DNA from: JBIOJM01 sp044450785
GTDB taxonomy: Bacteria > Planctomycetota > Planctomycetia > Isosphaerales > Isosphaeraceae
Assembly (NCBI GenBank): GCA_044450785.1
Contig: JBIOJM010000258.1
Coordinates: 1-14,942 of the forward strand
Direction of reading: 5' to 3'
Length of the DNA stretch: 14,942 bases
Position numbers and translations under genes: made by a program
The notes under the pieces: generated by a model
The model's input: the letters and a program-made list of their open reading frames with translations, nothing else
Database searches by the model: none
Told to the model about the DNA's origin: nothing
Shown here: piece by piece, positions 1-7,933 of the stretch
How the letters are laid out: every line of letters begins with the position of its first letter
Numbering within the stretch: the first letter of the stretch is position 1

Positions 1-1
1 C

Positions 2-115
2 CAATTGAGCGGCCTTTGGCATCAAGTCTACCAAGCATACCTGCAAGCGAAGACGCTTCCTGAAGTGGGAACTCAGGCAGGTTCCCAGGAGAGAAAGCAC
101 AAAAAGGTCGCGTAA
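2..115 (+). CDS. C-terminal fragment of an unidentified protein (gene starts before the window)
   Basis: An open frame runs in from the left edge and ends at a TAA at 113-115, giving 37 residues. The visible tail begins QLSGLWHQVYQAYLQAK and ends with a basic run (ERKHKKVA). It looks like an amphipathic helix rich in aromatic and glutamine residues followed by a charged, probably disordered C-terminus. I do not recognise the family. A transposase or other DNA-binding protein tail is possible but nothing visible proves it. The other forward frame beginning at base 1 stops at about 61-63, so this frame is the best supported one. Confidence 0.4.
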   Translation, partial: QLSGLWHQVYQAYLQAKTLPEVGTQAGSQERKHKKVA

Positions 116-178
116 TCAATGGCATGGGCGCGATCACACCCTCTCGAAGAGCGGGAGACGAGCCCTCTGAAGCGGCTC

Positions 179-307
179 TCACTCGTGCTGGTTCGACAGG
201 ATCCTCTCGATTTCTCCTTCAAATAGTTTTTGAAGCAATTGATGGGATTGCTCCTCGGTCATCCTCTTCGACGGGCGGAAGAGATTGCCGGTAATCGTTC
301 GATCCAT
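179..307 (-). CDS. Possible small hypothetical protein (42 aa)
   Basis: A reverse-strand frame starting at ATG 307 could encode 42 residues (first residues MDRTITGNLFRPSK). Its second half is a charged, helix-forming stretch (SHQLLQKLFEGEIERIL). An in-frame TTG at 361 would extend it to 60 residues. The amino-acid make-up is plausible for a real small protein, and it fills most of an otherwise empty gap. No clear Shine-Dalgarno sequence precedes the ATG, no family is recognised, and a frame of this length can occur by chance. The rest of 116-371 shows nothing else that I can support. Confidence 0.2.
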   Translation of the reverse strand: MDRTITGNLFRPSKRMTEEQSHQLLQKLFEGEIERILSNQHE

Positions 308-371
308 GATAGAATGGCCTTGGAGGTTGATCCAACAGACGGCTGGGAGCTTTCTTGGCAACGAAACAGTG

Positions 372-803
372 ATGCCGACGATTTACCGCGCGATGAAGCA
401 GGCCGATGACGGCTCGCCCGTGGTTGGCTCGAGCTCGAAGGAACTGGGAGTTCGGGTTCCTCCGAACCCAAATGCAGATATCGACCTAGATGAGGACGGA
501 GACGTGATTTTGAACGGAAAAGGAATGTCGGTCGCCGAGAATTGGCGAGGGCTACCTCCTCACCTTGTTCCGAAACGCCTCAAACCGATCTTTCCCGGCG
601 CGGCCGGTTCCAACCAACTTGCCTGCTTTCGTTTCGGACAAGGCCCCTTTTCTCCAGGGCTGTTGAACTCTCGGTTATCATTGGTCTTGAAAGGACACGA
701 CATTCATGCCGGAAACGTTGTGCCCGCTCATTCGGTGCCAGAGCGCCAGTTTCAAGACGACCTTGCCGCGACTCAAGCTGATTGGACCATTGATGAGATA
801 TGA
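372..803 (+). CDS. Tse2-like putative ADP-ribosyltransferase-fold toxin (hypothetical, 143 aa)
   Basis: The protein begins MPTIYRAM, has an acidic strand-like segment (ADIDLDEDGDVIL, residues about 35-47), and then GKGMSV and LPPHLVPKRL (about 49-67). It ends with a GNVVPAHSVPERQFQ segment and a DDLAATQADWTIDE tail. This order resembles Tse2 of Pseudomonas aeruginosa: an N-terminal LYRA, a DI..G strand, GTSV, a PP-D/H-L element, then H-x-x-x-x-P and a helix. Tse2 is a T6SS toxin with an ADP-ribosyltransferase-like fold. The match is from memory of motif spacing and is weak at residue level. ATG 372 was chosen because the family motif starts there; the frame is open upstream to TTG 285, with ATG 306 as another option, and no good ribosome site marks any of them. 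No signal peptide is visible. The TPR gene follows after 3 bp, so the two are almost certainly co-translated. GC is lower than in the rest of the window. Confidence 0.6.
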   Translation: MPTIYRAMKQADDGSPVVGSSSKELGVRVPPNPNADIDLDEDGDVILNGKGMSVAENWRGLPPHLVPKRLKPIFPGAAGSNQLACFRFGQGPFSPGLLNSRLSLVLKGHDIHAGNVVPAHSVPERQFQDDLAATQADWTIDEI

Positions 804-806
804 ATC

Positions 807-1565
807 ATGTTAGATGTTCAATTTTTCGGTAACCCGGACTTCATGGAATACGCCCGTCTGCTCTACGACCTTCACGTCGCTCTCAGAGAGGGGCGAGATG
901 AAACATCCGATGGGGAAGCGCTACGCGAGCGGATGGACGAGCCTGGAGGTCGACTCTCTGGCGAGGAAATCGCCAGTGTGAACGGGATCTCCGCCGATTT
1001 CTATTCTTTGACGGATGAACCGCTCGCGGACGTTTCACCCATCACCGCCGAAGTGATGGCCGACCTCGAAGCAGCGCTGGAAGCCCGGAAATCGAAAGAC
1101 TTCAACAAGGCGTTGGAACTGTTGCGGATTTACGCGCGACACATCCCTCCCGCGAGCTTGGCGTACTTGCGAGGCAGGGCGTGGTTGGAAGCCGGTGAGC
1201 ACCCCATCGCTGCCGCATTCCTGCGACGAGCCAGCGAACTCGATCCGGACAATGCGAACTACAGATACCTGGCCTTGCATTCTCTATGGATGTCGTCCCC
1301 TTCCACCGCGATCGAAGAAGCTCAGGCGATTCTGTTGAATTCGGAGAAGAATCCTCCTCGGCTGGTTCTCAAGGCAGCCGACATCCTCTCTCATCAGACT
1401 CGAACACGGCCGCCGGACCAAACGCGCGAGGAACTGAAATCGCTAATCCCGATCCTCCAGAATTCCATCTTTCGGCTGGAGACTTCAGGTGAAGCCGAAA
1501 TCGATCCCAATTTGCTGGGAGAGGCTTTCGGCCTCATTGATTATTGCAATGTACATATTATATAA
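807..1565 (+). CDS. Tetratricopeptide-repeat protein, putative partner/immunity protein of the upstream gene
   Basis: This 252-aa cytosolic-looking protein has no signal peptide. Residues 1-68 form a helical N-terminal module (FMEYARLLYDLHVALREGRD, MDEPGGRLSGEEI, GISADFYSL). TPR-type helical pairs follow at about 81-180, the clearest being SLAYLRGRAWLEAGEHPIAA leading to ASELDPDNANYRYLA. TPR domains bind partner proteins, and the gene starts 3 bp after the Tse2-like gene, so I infer that it binds or neutralises that protein; no catalytic motif is seen. The C-terminus stops abruptly at FGLIDYCNVHII inside an AT-rich run, in the middle of what looks like another repeat helix, so it may be truncated. 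The start is fixed by ATG 807 and the tight junction; the ribosome site is weak, consistent with translational coupling. Confidence 0.65.
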   Translation: MLDVQFFGNPDFMEYARLLYDLHVALREGRDETSDGEALRERMDEPGGRLSGEEIASVNGISADFYSLTDEPLADVSPITAEVMADLEAALEARKSKDFNKALELLRIYARHIPPASLAYLRGRAWLEAGEHPIAAAFLRRASELDPDNANYRYLALHSLWMSSPSTAIEEAQAILLNSEKNPPRLVLKAADILSHQTRTRPPDQTREELKSLIPILQNSIFRLETSGEAEIDPNLLGEAFGLIDYCNVHII

Positions 1566-1797
1566 TCATTTCTAGACGGCCACGCCCGATGCTCCCGGAC
1601 AAGCCAGCGAGTGGCGAATCGAACTCGGGATCTTGAGCGCAGCCATGCAATAGCCGATAATAAGGATGGACTCATTCGCAAGGATGCGCCTACCCGCCCT
1701 GGAGATCGCAGGGAAGCCGCCCGCCTGACGCCGAGCCAACCAGCAACGGCCGACCGACACCGACACCGCGGTGCGAGTCGAAGAGATGAAACCAATC
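1566..1797. other. Intergenic region between the TPR gene and the PSD1 operon
   Basis: These roughly 230 bp start with an AT-rich stretch (about 1543-1576) and then change to the high-GC composition of the rest of the window. The reading frame of the TPR gene stays open after its TAA for about 100 codons and contains HAIADNKDGLIRKDAPTRP, which faintly resembles a TPR repeat, so part of this may be decayed TPR coding sequence. The promoter of the downstream operon must lie here, but I cannot point to convincing -35/-10 boxes. No terminator hairpin was found. Confidence 0.35.
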
Positions 1798-4380
1798 ATG
1801 CGCCACGAAACAGGCCCCAAACGATTCCAGCCGCGGTTCTCTTCCCGCCTCATGCTGATGGGCGCGCTGCTGGCTCTTGAGGTGATCGCCGGCCGGCATG
1901 CGGGCTTGGCGACGGCCGCGGAACCGGGCGCGCCCAAGGCCCGAAAGGTCGACTTCAACCGCGAGGTCCGGCCGATCCTGGCCAAGAACTGCTTCCCCTG
2001 CCACGGGCAGGACGAGGCGAAACGGGCCAAGGGGCTACGGCTCGACCGCCGCGAGGCGGCCGTCAAGCCGCTCAAAGATGGCGAGACGGCGATCGTACCC
2101 GGCGACCCCGAATCCAGCGAGCTGGTCCTGAAGATCACCGATCTAGACGACACGCTTCGTATGCCCCCCAGGAAAACGGGCAATCGCCTCACCCCGGCCG
2201 AAGTCGAAGTCTTGCGGTGCTGGATCGAGCAAGGGGCCGAGTACGCCTCGCATTGGGCCTTGATTGCCCCCCGGGCCCTGCCACTCCCCGAGGTGCGGAA
2301 CAAGGCATGGCCCAAGAACGGCATCGACTTCTGGATCCAGGCCCGGTTGGAGAAAGAGGGGCTCAAACCTTCGCCCGAGGCCGACCGTCATACGCTCCTG
2401 CGCCGCGCCAGCCTCGATCTCCGCGGCCTTCCCCTCACGCCCCAAGAAGTCGATCGCTTCATCCAAGATCCGGCCCCCGACGCTTTCGAGAGGACCGTGG
2501 ACCGATTCCTGGGCGACCCGGCCTACGGCGAGCGGTGGGCACGGATGTGGCTGGACCTGGCTCGTTACGCCGACTCGGCCGGCTATGGCTCGGACCCGCT
2601 GCGGCCCGACATCTGGCGGTACCGCGACTGGGTCATCGACGCCTTCAACCGCAACCTCCCTTTTGACCGGTTCACCGTCGAGCAGATCGCCGGCGACCTG
2701 CTCCCCAATCCGACCCTCGAAGCGCGAATGGCCACCGCCTTCCACCGCAACACGATGACCAACACCGAGGGGGGCACCGACGACGAAGAGTTCCGCGTGG
2801 CCGCGATCAAGGACCGGGTCGACACCACGATGCAGGTCTGGATGGGGTTGACCATGGGCTGCGCCAAGTGCCACAGCCACAAGTACGACCCGATCACACA
2901 CGAGGAGTATTACAAGTTCTACGCATTCTTCAACCAAACGGCCGACAACGACCAGCCCAACGAGAGCCCGGTCATTCCCGCGCCGACCCCGGAAATCTCC
3001 CGACGAATCCAGCAGGTCGACGACCGGATCGCCGCGATGAAGAAGACACTGGAGACACCCACGGCCGTACTGGCCGCCGCCCAGGCCAGGTGGGAATCGA
3101 GCCTGGCTCCCTCCAATGCGGCCGCGCGGAAGGACGTGCCCAAGGAAGTCCTCAAGGTCCTCGACACGCCGGCCGAAAAACGGACCAAGCCCCAGGTCGA
3201 GGTGGTGGCGCGGCATTTCCGTTCGATCGCGCCGGAGTTGAAGCCGGTGCGCGACCAGATCGCCGCGCTCGAGAAGTCAAAGCCGGCGATCCCGGCCTTG
3301 CCGGTGATGGTCGAGCTGGCGGCCAGCCGCCGGCGGGTGACGCGCATCCTCCGCAAGGGGAACTTCCTCGACCCCGGCGACCCGGTCGAGCCGGGGGTGC
3401 CCCGGGCGCTTCATGCGTACCCGGCCGGTGGGCCGGCGAACCGGCTCGGGCTGGCGCGGTGGCTCGTCGATCCCAACAACCCCTTGACGGCGCGGGTGGC
3501 GGTCAACCGCTTCTGGGCCCAGATCTTCGGTGCCGGCCTTGTCGAGACCGAGGAGGACTTCGGCACGCAGGGCGAGCCGCCCAGCCATCCCGAGCTCCTG
3601 GATTGGCTGGCCGTCCAGTACAAGGAGTCGGGCTGGGACACCAAGTCGCTCTTGCGGCTGATCGTCACGTCGGCGACCTACCGGCAGTCATCGAGGACCA
3701 CGCCCGAGCTTCTGGACAAGGACGCGCGGAACCGCTTGCTGGCGCACGCGCCCCGGGTCCGGCTCGAGGCCGAGATGGTCCGCGACCAGGCCCTGGCCCT
3801 GAGCGGACTCTTGAGCCTCAAGGTCGGCGGGCCGAGCGTCTTCCCTCCCCAGCCCGCGGGGCTGTGGCAGGCGGCGTTCAACGGCCAGCGCACCTGGTCG
3901 ACCAGCGGCGGCGAGGACCGCTACCGCCGCGCTCTCTACACATTCTGGCGGCGGACCGTCCCGTATCCCTCGATGGCCACCTTCGATGCCCCCAGCCGCG
4001 AGATCTGTGCGATCAAGCGGGTCCGGACCAATACCCCGCTCCAGTCGTTCGTGACCTTGAACGACCCGGTCTATGTCGAGGCCGCCCAGGCCCTGGCGCG
4101 CCGGATCGTGCGTGAGGGGGGCGCGAATGTCGAAGCCCGCGCCCGATACGGCCTGCAGCTCTGCCTGTGCCGGCCTCCGCGGCCCGAGCAGGTCGAGCCG
4201 CTCGTCACCCTCCATACCGCTGAATATGAAAAGTACCGCAAGAACCAACTAGCCGCCATGGCCCTGGCCGCCGACCCGCTCGGGCCTTTGCCGCCGGGCA
4301 TGGACCCGGCCGATCTGGCCGCCTGGACCACGGTCGCCAACGTGCTCTTGAACCTCGACGGCTTGTTGACCAAAGGCTGA
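1798..4380 (+). CDS. PSD1 / DUF1549-DUF1553 cytochrome c-like exported protein
   Basis: This is a planctomycete-type PSD1 protein (PSCyt1 + DUF1549 + DUF1553). It has a basic N-terminus, a hydrophobic segment (LMLMGALLALEVIAG) and an ATAA/EP cleavage site, so it is exported. From the ATG used here (860 aa), the PSCyt1 haem motif CFPCH is at about 65-69 in the typical context REVRPILAKNCFPCHG. DUF1549 begins at about FWIQARLEKEGLKP and carries a second CxxCH in GCAKCHSHKYDPI at 355-359. DUF1553 fills the C-terminal third (GLARWLVDPNNPLTARVAVN, NRFWAQIFGAGLVET, FDAPSREICAIKR, RTNTPLQSFVTLNDP). The biochemical role of the family is not established; it is usually next to DUF1501 genes and often linked to sulfatase or polysaccharide-degradation loci. 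In-frame starts also exist at GTG 1771 and ATG 1786; ATG 1798 has a GAAGAG 12 bp upstream and suits the signal peptide best. No LamG or PSCyt3 insert is present. Confidence 0.93.
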   Translation: MRHETGPKRFQPRFSSRLMLMGALLALEVIAGRHAGLATAAEPGAPKARKVDFNREVRPILAKNCFPCHGQDEAKRAKGLRLDRREAAVKPLKDGETAIVPGDPESSELVLKITDLDDTLRMPPRKTGNRLTPAEVEVLRCWIEQGAEYASHWALIAPRALPLPEVRNKAWPKNGIDFWIQARLEKEGLKPSPEADRHTLLRRASLDLRGLPLTPQEVDRFIQDPAPDAFERTVDRFLGDPAYGERWARMWLDLARYADSAGYGSDPLRPDIWRYRDWVIDAFNRNLPFDRFTVEQIAGDLLPNPTLEARMATAFHRNTMTNTEGGTDDEEFRVAAIKDRVDTTMQVWMGLTMGCAKCHSHKYDPITHEEYYKFYAFFNQTADNDQPNESPVIPAPTPEISRRIQQVDDRIAAMKKTLETPTAVLAAAQARWESSLAPSNAAARKDVPKEVLKVLDTPAEKRTKPQVEVVARHFRSIAPELKPVRDQIAALEKSKPAIPALPVMVELAASRRRVTRILRKGNFLDPGDPVEPGVPRALHAYPAGGPANRLGLARWLVDPNNPLTARVAVNRFWAQIFGAGLVETEEDFGTQGEPPSHPELLDWLAVQYKESGWDTKSLLRLIVTSATYRQSSRTTPELLDKDARNRLLAHAPRVRLEAEMVRDQALALSGLLSLKVGGPSVFPPQPAGLWQAAFNGQRTWSTSGGEDRYRRALYTFWRRTVPYPSMATFDAPSREICAIKRVRTNTPLQSFVTLNDPVYVEAAQALARRIVREGGANVEARARYGLQLCLCRPPRPEQVEPLVTLHTAEYEKYRKNQLAAMALAADPLGPLPPGMDPADLAAWTTVANVLLNLDGLLTKG
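4372..4376 (+). promoter_or_regulatory. Ribosome binding site of the DUF1501 gene
   Basis: AAAGG lies inside the last codons of the PSD1 gene, 9 bases before the ATG at 4386. It supports that start and the translational coupling of the two genes. Confidence 0.5.
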
Positions 4381-4385
4381 TTCCC

Positions 4386-5903
4386 ATGGACCTGGAACTG
4401 CCCCTCGAACTGCAGCAGGCACGGGCGCAGACCCGCCGCCAATTCCTCAAGACCTCGCAGACCGGGCTGGGCGCCATCGCCCTGGCGCTACTCTTGGACC
4501 GCGAGGGAGCCGGCATCGGCTCAGGCGCAGGGTCCGCGGCCCGGGGCCAGGGCCCGAGCCGGAGCCTGCCCCCCTCCGCCGACAACCCCATGGCACTCCG
4601 GCCACCGCATTTCGCGCCCAAGGCGAAGAGCGTCATCTACCTGCACATGTCGGGCGGACCGCCCCAGCAGGACCTGTTCGACTTCAAACCCGAGCTGGTC
4701 AAGCACAACATGCAGCCTTGTCCCGATGTGCTGCTCAAGAACCAGAAGTTCGCGTTCATCAAGGGGCACCCCAAGCTGCTCGGCTCCCCCCACCGGTTTC
4801 AGAAATGCGGCCAGAGCGGCGCTGAGCTGAGCGATCTCTGGACGCGGTTCCGCGGTGTTGTCGACGACGTCGCCATCATCAGGTCGATGTACACCGACCA
4901 GTTCAATCATGCTCCGGCGGAGCTCTTCCTCTACACAGGTTCGCCCCGCAACGGCGGCGCTGCCATGGGCTCGTGGATCACCTACGGCCTGGGCTCGGAG
5001 AACCAGGACCTGCCCGGCTTCGTCGTCTTGATCAGCGGTGGGACCGACCCGACCGGCGGGAAAGCCCTCTGGAGTACGGGCTTCCTGCCCAGCGTGTATC
5101 AAGGGGTGCAGTGCCGGACGGTGGGCGATCCGATCCTCTACGTCAGCGATCCCAAGGGGATGGACCGCGCCGACCGCCGCCGCACGTTGGACGCGCTGCG
5201 GCAGCTCAACGAGTACGAGCTTGCCGAGTTCGGCGATCCCGAGACCCTGACGAGGATCAGCCAGTACGAGCTGGCCTTTCGCATGCAGATGTCCGTTCCC
5301 GAAGTGATGGACATCCGCCAGGAGCCGGAACCGATCTTGGAAGAGTATGGGGCCAGGCCGGGGGCAGCCTCATTCGCCAACAATTGCCTGCTGGCCCGCC
5401 GGCTGGTCGAGCGGGGCGTGCGCTATGTCCAGCTCTTCGATTGGGGCTGGGACTGCCACGGTACCGGCACCGGCGACGACATCGTCAAACACCTCCCGGA
5501 GAAGTGCAAGGAGGTCGACCGGCCGATCGCGGCCTTGCTCGCGGACCTCAAACGCCGCGGGCTGCTGGAGGAGACCCTGGTCGTCTGGGGAGGCGAGTTC
5601 GGCCGCACCTCCATGAACGAGGCCCGGGACGGCTCGAAGTTCCTGGGCCGCGACCATCACCCCCACTGCTTCACCATCTGGATGGCCGGCGGTGGCATCA
5701 AGCCGGGCATCACCATGGGCGCCACCGACGATCTGGGCTACTCCATCACCGAGAGCCCGATGAGCATCCGCGACCTCCAGGCCACCATCCTCCACCTGCT
5801 GGGCCTCGACGCCTGGAAGCTCACCTTCGCCTACCAGGGCCTGAACGGGAAGCTCATCGGCCCCGAAGGCGCGGCCAAGATCCGCAAGGAGCTGCTGGCG
5901 TGA
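4386..5903 (+). CDS. DUF1501 domain protein, Tat-exported, alkaline phosphatase/sulfatase-like fold
   Basis: This 505-aa protein starts 5 bp after the PSD1 stop. The N-terminus has a twin-arginine signal (TRRQFLKTS, RR at 17-18, then a hydrophobic GAIALALLL segment), so it is probably exported folded. The DUF1501 hallmarks are in order: VIYLHMSGGPPQQDLFDFKP (about 83-102), a GRT-type metal-site region WGGEFGRTS (401-409), GRDHHPHCF (421-429), AGGGIKPG, and DLQATILHLLGLD near the end. DUF1501 proteins belong to the alkaline phosphatase-like superfamily, but no reaction has been assigned to the family. Length matches usual members (about 450-520 aa). The gene is inferred to form an operon with the PSD1 gene, the standard planctomycete pairing, and their products presumably act together outside the cytoplasm. 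Nothing is broken or unusual in the sequence. Confidence 0.93.
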   Translation: MDLELPLELQQARAQTRRQFLKTSQTGLGAIALALLLDREGAGIGSGAGSAARGQGPSRSLPPSADNPMALRPPHFAPKAKSVIYLHMSGGPPQQDLFDFKPELVKHNMQPCPDVLLKNQKFAFIKGHPKLLGSPHRFQKCGQSGAELSDLWTRFRGVVDDVAIIRSMYTDQFNHAPAELFLYTGSPRNGGAAMGSWITYGLGSENQDLPGFVVLISGGTDPTGGKALWSTGFLPSVYQGVQCRTVGDPILYVSDPKGMDRADRRRTLDALRQLNEYELAEFGDPETLTRISQYELAFRMQMSVPEVMDIRQEPEPILEEYGARPGAASFANNCLLARRLVERGVRYVQLFDWGWDCHGTGTGDDIVKHLPEKCKEVDRPIAALLADLKRRGLLEETLVVWGGEFGRTSMNEARDGSKFLGRDHHPHCFTIWMAGGGIKPGITMGATDDLGYSITESPMSIRDLQATILHLLGLDAWKLTFAYQGLNGKLIGPEGAAKIRKELLA

Positions 5904-5914
5904 GTAAGGACTCA
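5901..5914. other. Small hairpin spanning the two convergent stop codons
   Basis: TGAGTaaggACTCA is a perfect 5-bp stem with a 4-base loop. Its left end is the TGA stop of the DUF1501 gene and its right end is the reverse-strand TGA stop of nadE. It is short, not GC-rich and lacks a T-run, so a terminator role is weak; it may be chance. Confidence 0.25.
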
Positions 5915-7933
5915 CGATCCGTCCCACTTCAACCATTCAGCCGGATCAGCGTCGGACGGCATCCGCCAGTCGCCGCGGGGCGACAGGCTGACGGTGCCGA
6001 CCTTGGGACCGTCCGGTACGCACGACCGCTTGTACTGCTGCTGGAAGAAACGGGTGTAGAACGTGCGCATCGTCCGCTCGATCAACTCGCGCGAATACGG
6101 CTGAGTGAAGGTGGCGAATCGACTGATAAACAAAATCTTCGCGGGCGAATAGCCGCAGCGCAGCGCGTGATACAGGATGAAGTCGTGCAGCTCGTAAGGG
6201 CCCAGGGTGGCCTCGGTCGACTGCTCGATCTCACCTGCCGTCGAGGCCGGCAGCAGCTCCGGTGAAATCGTCGTCTCGACGATCGAGAGCAACGTCCGCC
6301 GCACCGGCCCTTCCGGAAGCTGGTTCGTCGCCACGTGGCGGACCAGGAATTTCACCAGCGTCTTGGGAATCGAACAATTCGGGTTGTACATGCTCATGTG
6401 GTCGCCATTGTAGGTAGACCATCCCAGCGCCAGCTCCGACAGGTCGGCGGTGCCGACGACGAACCCTTTCGACATGAGCAGAAACGTCCGCAGGCGGGCC
6501 TGCACGTTCTCGAAAGTGAGGTCGTGGCAGGCCTCCCTTGGTACGCGCGCCAGCGCGGCGCGGAACGATTCGACGTTCAGGTTGGCGCAGTCGAGACCGA
6601 ACGGGGCGTGGCCGATCTCCTGAAAAGCCTGAAGCGCCAGCGCGCTGATGTCGATCGTCAGGGCGGAGACCCCAAGGTGTTCCATGAGGGCGACCGCGTT
6701 GGTCCGGGTCCGCTCCGTCGTGCCGAAGCCGGGCATCGTCAGGCCGTGGACCAGCCGGCGGTCCAGGCCGAGCATGTCGCAGGTCGTGACCGCGACCAGA
6801 AGCGAGAGCGTGGAATCCAGGCCGCCGGAGATGCCGATATTGAGCGCCGTGGCGGGAGGGAGCTGTTCGATCCGTTTGGCCAGCCCCGCGCACTGGATGC
6901 CGAAGATCTCCATACAGCGGCGGTGCAGCTCCGGCCCATGCGGCGGCACGAACGGCGTGCCCGGCACCTCGCGCTTCAGGCCATCCATCGTCTCGGCCAG
7001 CGCGAACGGAATACGACGGAAGGGCTTCACGAGCGACCAGGCGTCGTCGAAGCTGGTTGTGACCCGGCGATCGGCATACAGCTTGGCGACGTCGACGTCC
7101 TGGGTAATCGCGTAAGAGTCGCGGCGGACCGGAAGGCCATCGCCGACCCGGGGCGATTCGGCCAGCAACCGGCCGTTCTCGGCGATCAGGCAGTGGCCGC
7201 CGAAGACGACGTCGGTCGTCGATTCGGACGGCCCGCAGCCCGCCATCGCATAGGCGGCGATCAATCGACCCGACTGACCCACCACCAGATCGGTGCGATA
7301 CCCGCTCTTGCCGATCGTCTCGTTACTGGCCGAAAGGTTGAGCAGGATGGTCGCCCCGGCCATGGCCTGATGAGCGCTCGGCGGCACGGGCACCCAGAGG
7401 TCCTCACAGATCTCGACACCCACCACGACGCTGCCACAGCCGCAACCACCAGCAAGGGCCCTTGCCTCGAAGAGAAGGTCGATCCCAAACGGCACCCGGA
7501 GATCTCCCAGGTCGATCTCCTCCGGCACGTTGTCGACGGCCGGGCTGAACCAGCGGCTCTCGTAGAATTCCTTGTAATTGGGGATGTAGCTCTTGGGGAC
7601 GATCCCCCGAATCACGCCGCCGCTGATCACGACGGCGCAATTGAACAGGCTGTTATCAACCGGGATCGGTGCGCCGACGACCACCAGTTGTGCACGGCCC
7701 GCGGTCGCCAGGGCGATCCGCCGCGTGGCCTCCACGCCTGCTTCCAAGAGCGCCGACTGCCCGAACAGGTCGGCGCAGGTATACCCGGTGACGCAGAGCT
7801 CCGGGAACAGCACGAGGTCACTGTCGGCCACCTGGTCCAGGATGCGCACAATCTCGGCGGCGTTGGCCGGCGGATTGGCCACCGCGGTACGCGGCGAGGC
7901 GCAGGTGAGACGTACAAAACCAAATTGATTCAT
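5912..7933 (-). CDS. nadE: Glutamine-dependent NAD+ synthetase
   Basis: The enzyme converts nicotinic acid adenine dinucleotide to NAD+ with ATP, using ammonia released from glutamine, the last step of NAD biosynthesis in the cytosol. The 673-aa protein has an N-terminal nitrilase/CN-hydrolase glutaminase domain with the full E-K-C triad: E45 in FPELCVTGYT, K114 in PKSYIPNYKEFYE, and C176 in VGVEICEDLW. The C-terminal synthetase domain has the ATP pyrophosphatase loop SGGLDS at 369-374, followed by GTADLSELALGWSTYNGDH. Length and residue positions fit the Mycobacterium tuberculosis-type enzyme (about 680 aa, C176). The N-terminus MNQFGFVRLTCASP is typical, so ATG 7933 is preferred, although the bases before it (a C-rich GACCCCAC) contain no Shine-Dalgarno sequence. 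It stands alone on the reverse strand, converging with the DUF1501 gene (8 bp apart) and divergent from the peptidase gene. Confidence 0.96.
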   Translation of the reverse strand: MNQFGFVRLTCASPRTAVANPPANAAEIVRILDQVADSDLVLFPELCVTGYTCADLFGQSALLEAGVEATRRIALATAGRAQLVVVGAPIPVDNSLFNCAVVISGGVIRGIVPKSYIPNYKEFYESRWFSPAVDNVPEEIDLGDLRVPFGIDLLFEARALAGGCGCGSVVVGVEICEDLWVPVPPSAHQAMAGATILLNLSASNETIGKSGYRTDLVVGQSGRLIAAYAMAGCGPSESTTDVVFGGHCLIAENGRLLAESPRVGDGLPVRRDSYAITQDVDVAKLYADRRVTTSFDDAWSLVKPFRRIPFALAETMDGLKREVPGTPFVPPHGPELHRRCMEIFGIQCAGLAKRIEQLPPATALNIGISGGLDSTLSLLVAVTTCDMLGLDRRLVHGLTMPGFGTTERTRTNAVALMEHLGVSALTIDISALALQAFQEIGHAPFGLDCANLNVESFRAALARVPREACHDLTFENVQARLRTFLLMSKGFVVGTADLSELALGWSTYNGDHMSMYNPNCSIPKTLVKFLVRHVATNQLPEGPVRRTLLSIVETTISPELLPASTAGEIEQSTEATLGPYELHDFILYHALRCGYSPAKILFISRFATFTQPYSRELIERTMRTFYTRFFQQQYKRSCVPDGPKVGTVSLSPRGDWRMPSDADPAEWLKWDGS

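Noticed and set aside
155..180. Possible terminator GAGCC...GGCTC after the first partial gene
   Set aside because: The stem has only 5 bp with a 9-base loop and no T-run follows.
1595..1640. A T-arm-like sequence on the reverse strand (CCCGAGTTCGATTCGCC)
   Set aside because: The bases flanking TTCGATT do not form a 5-bp stem, and no acceptor or anticodon arm could be found.
1572..2366. A 264-codon reverse frame over the start of the PSD1 gene
   Set aside because: It is antisense to the signal peptide and haem motif of PSD1, rich in R, S and A, with no recognised domain.
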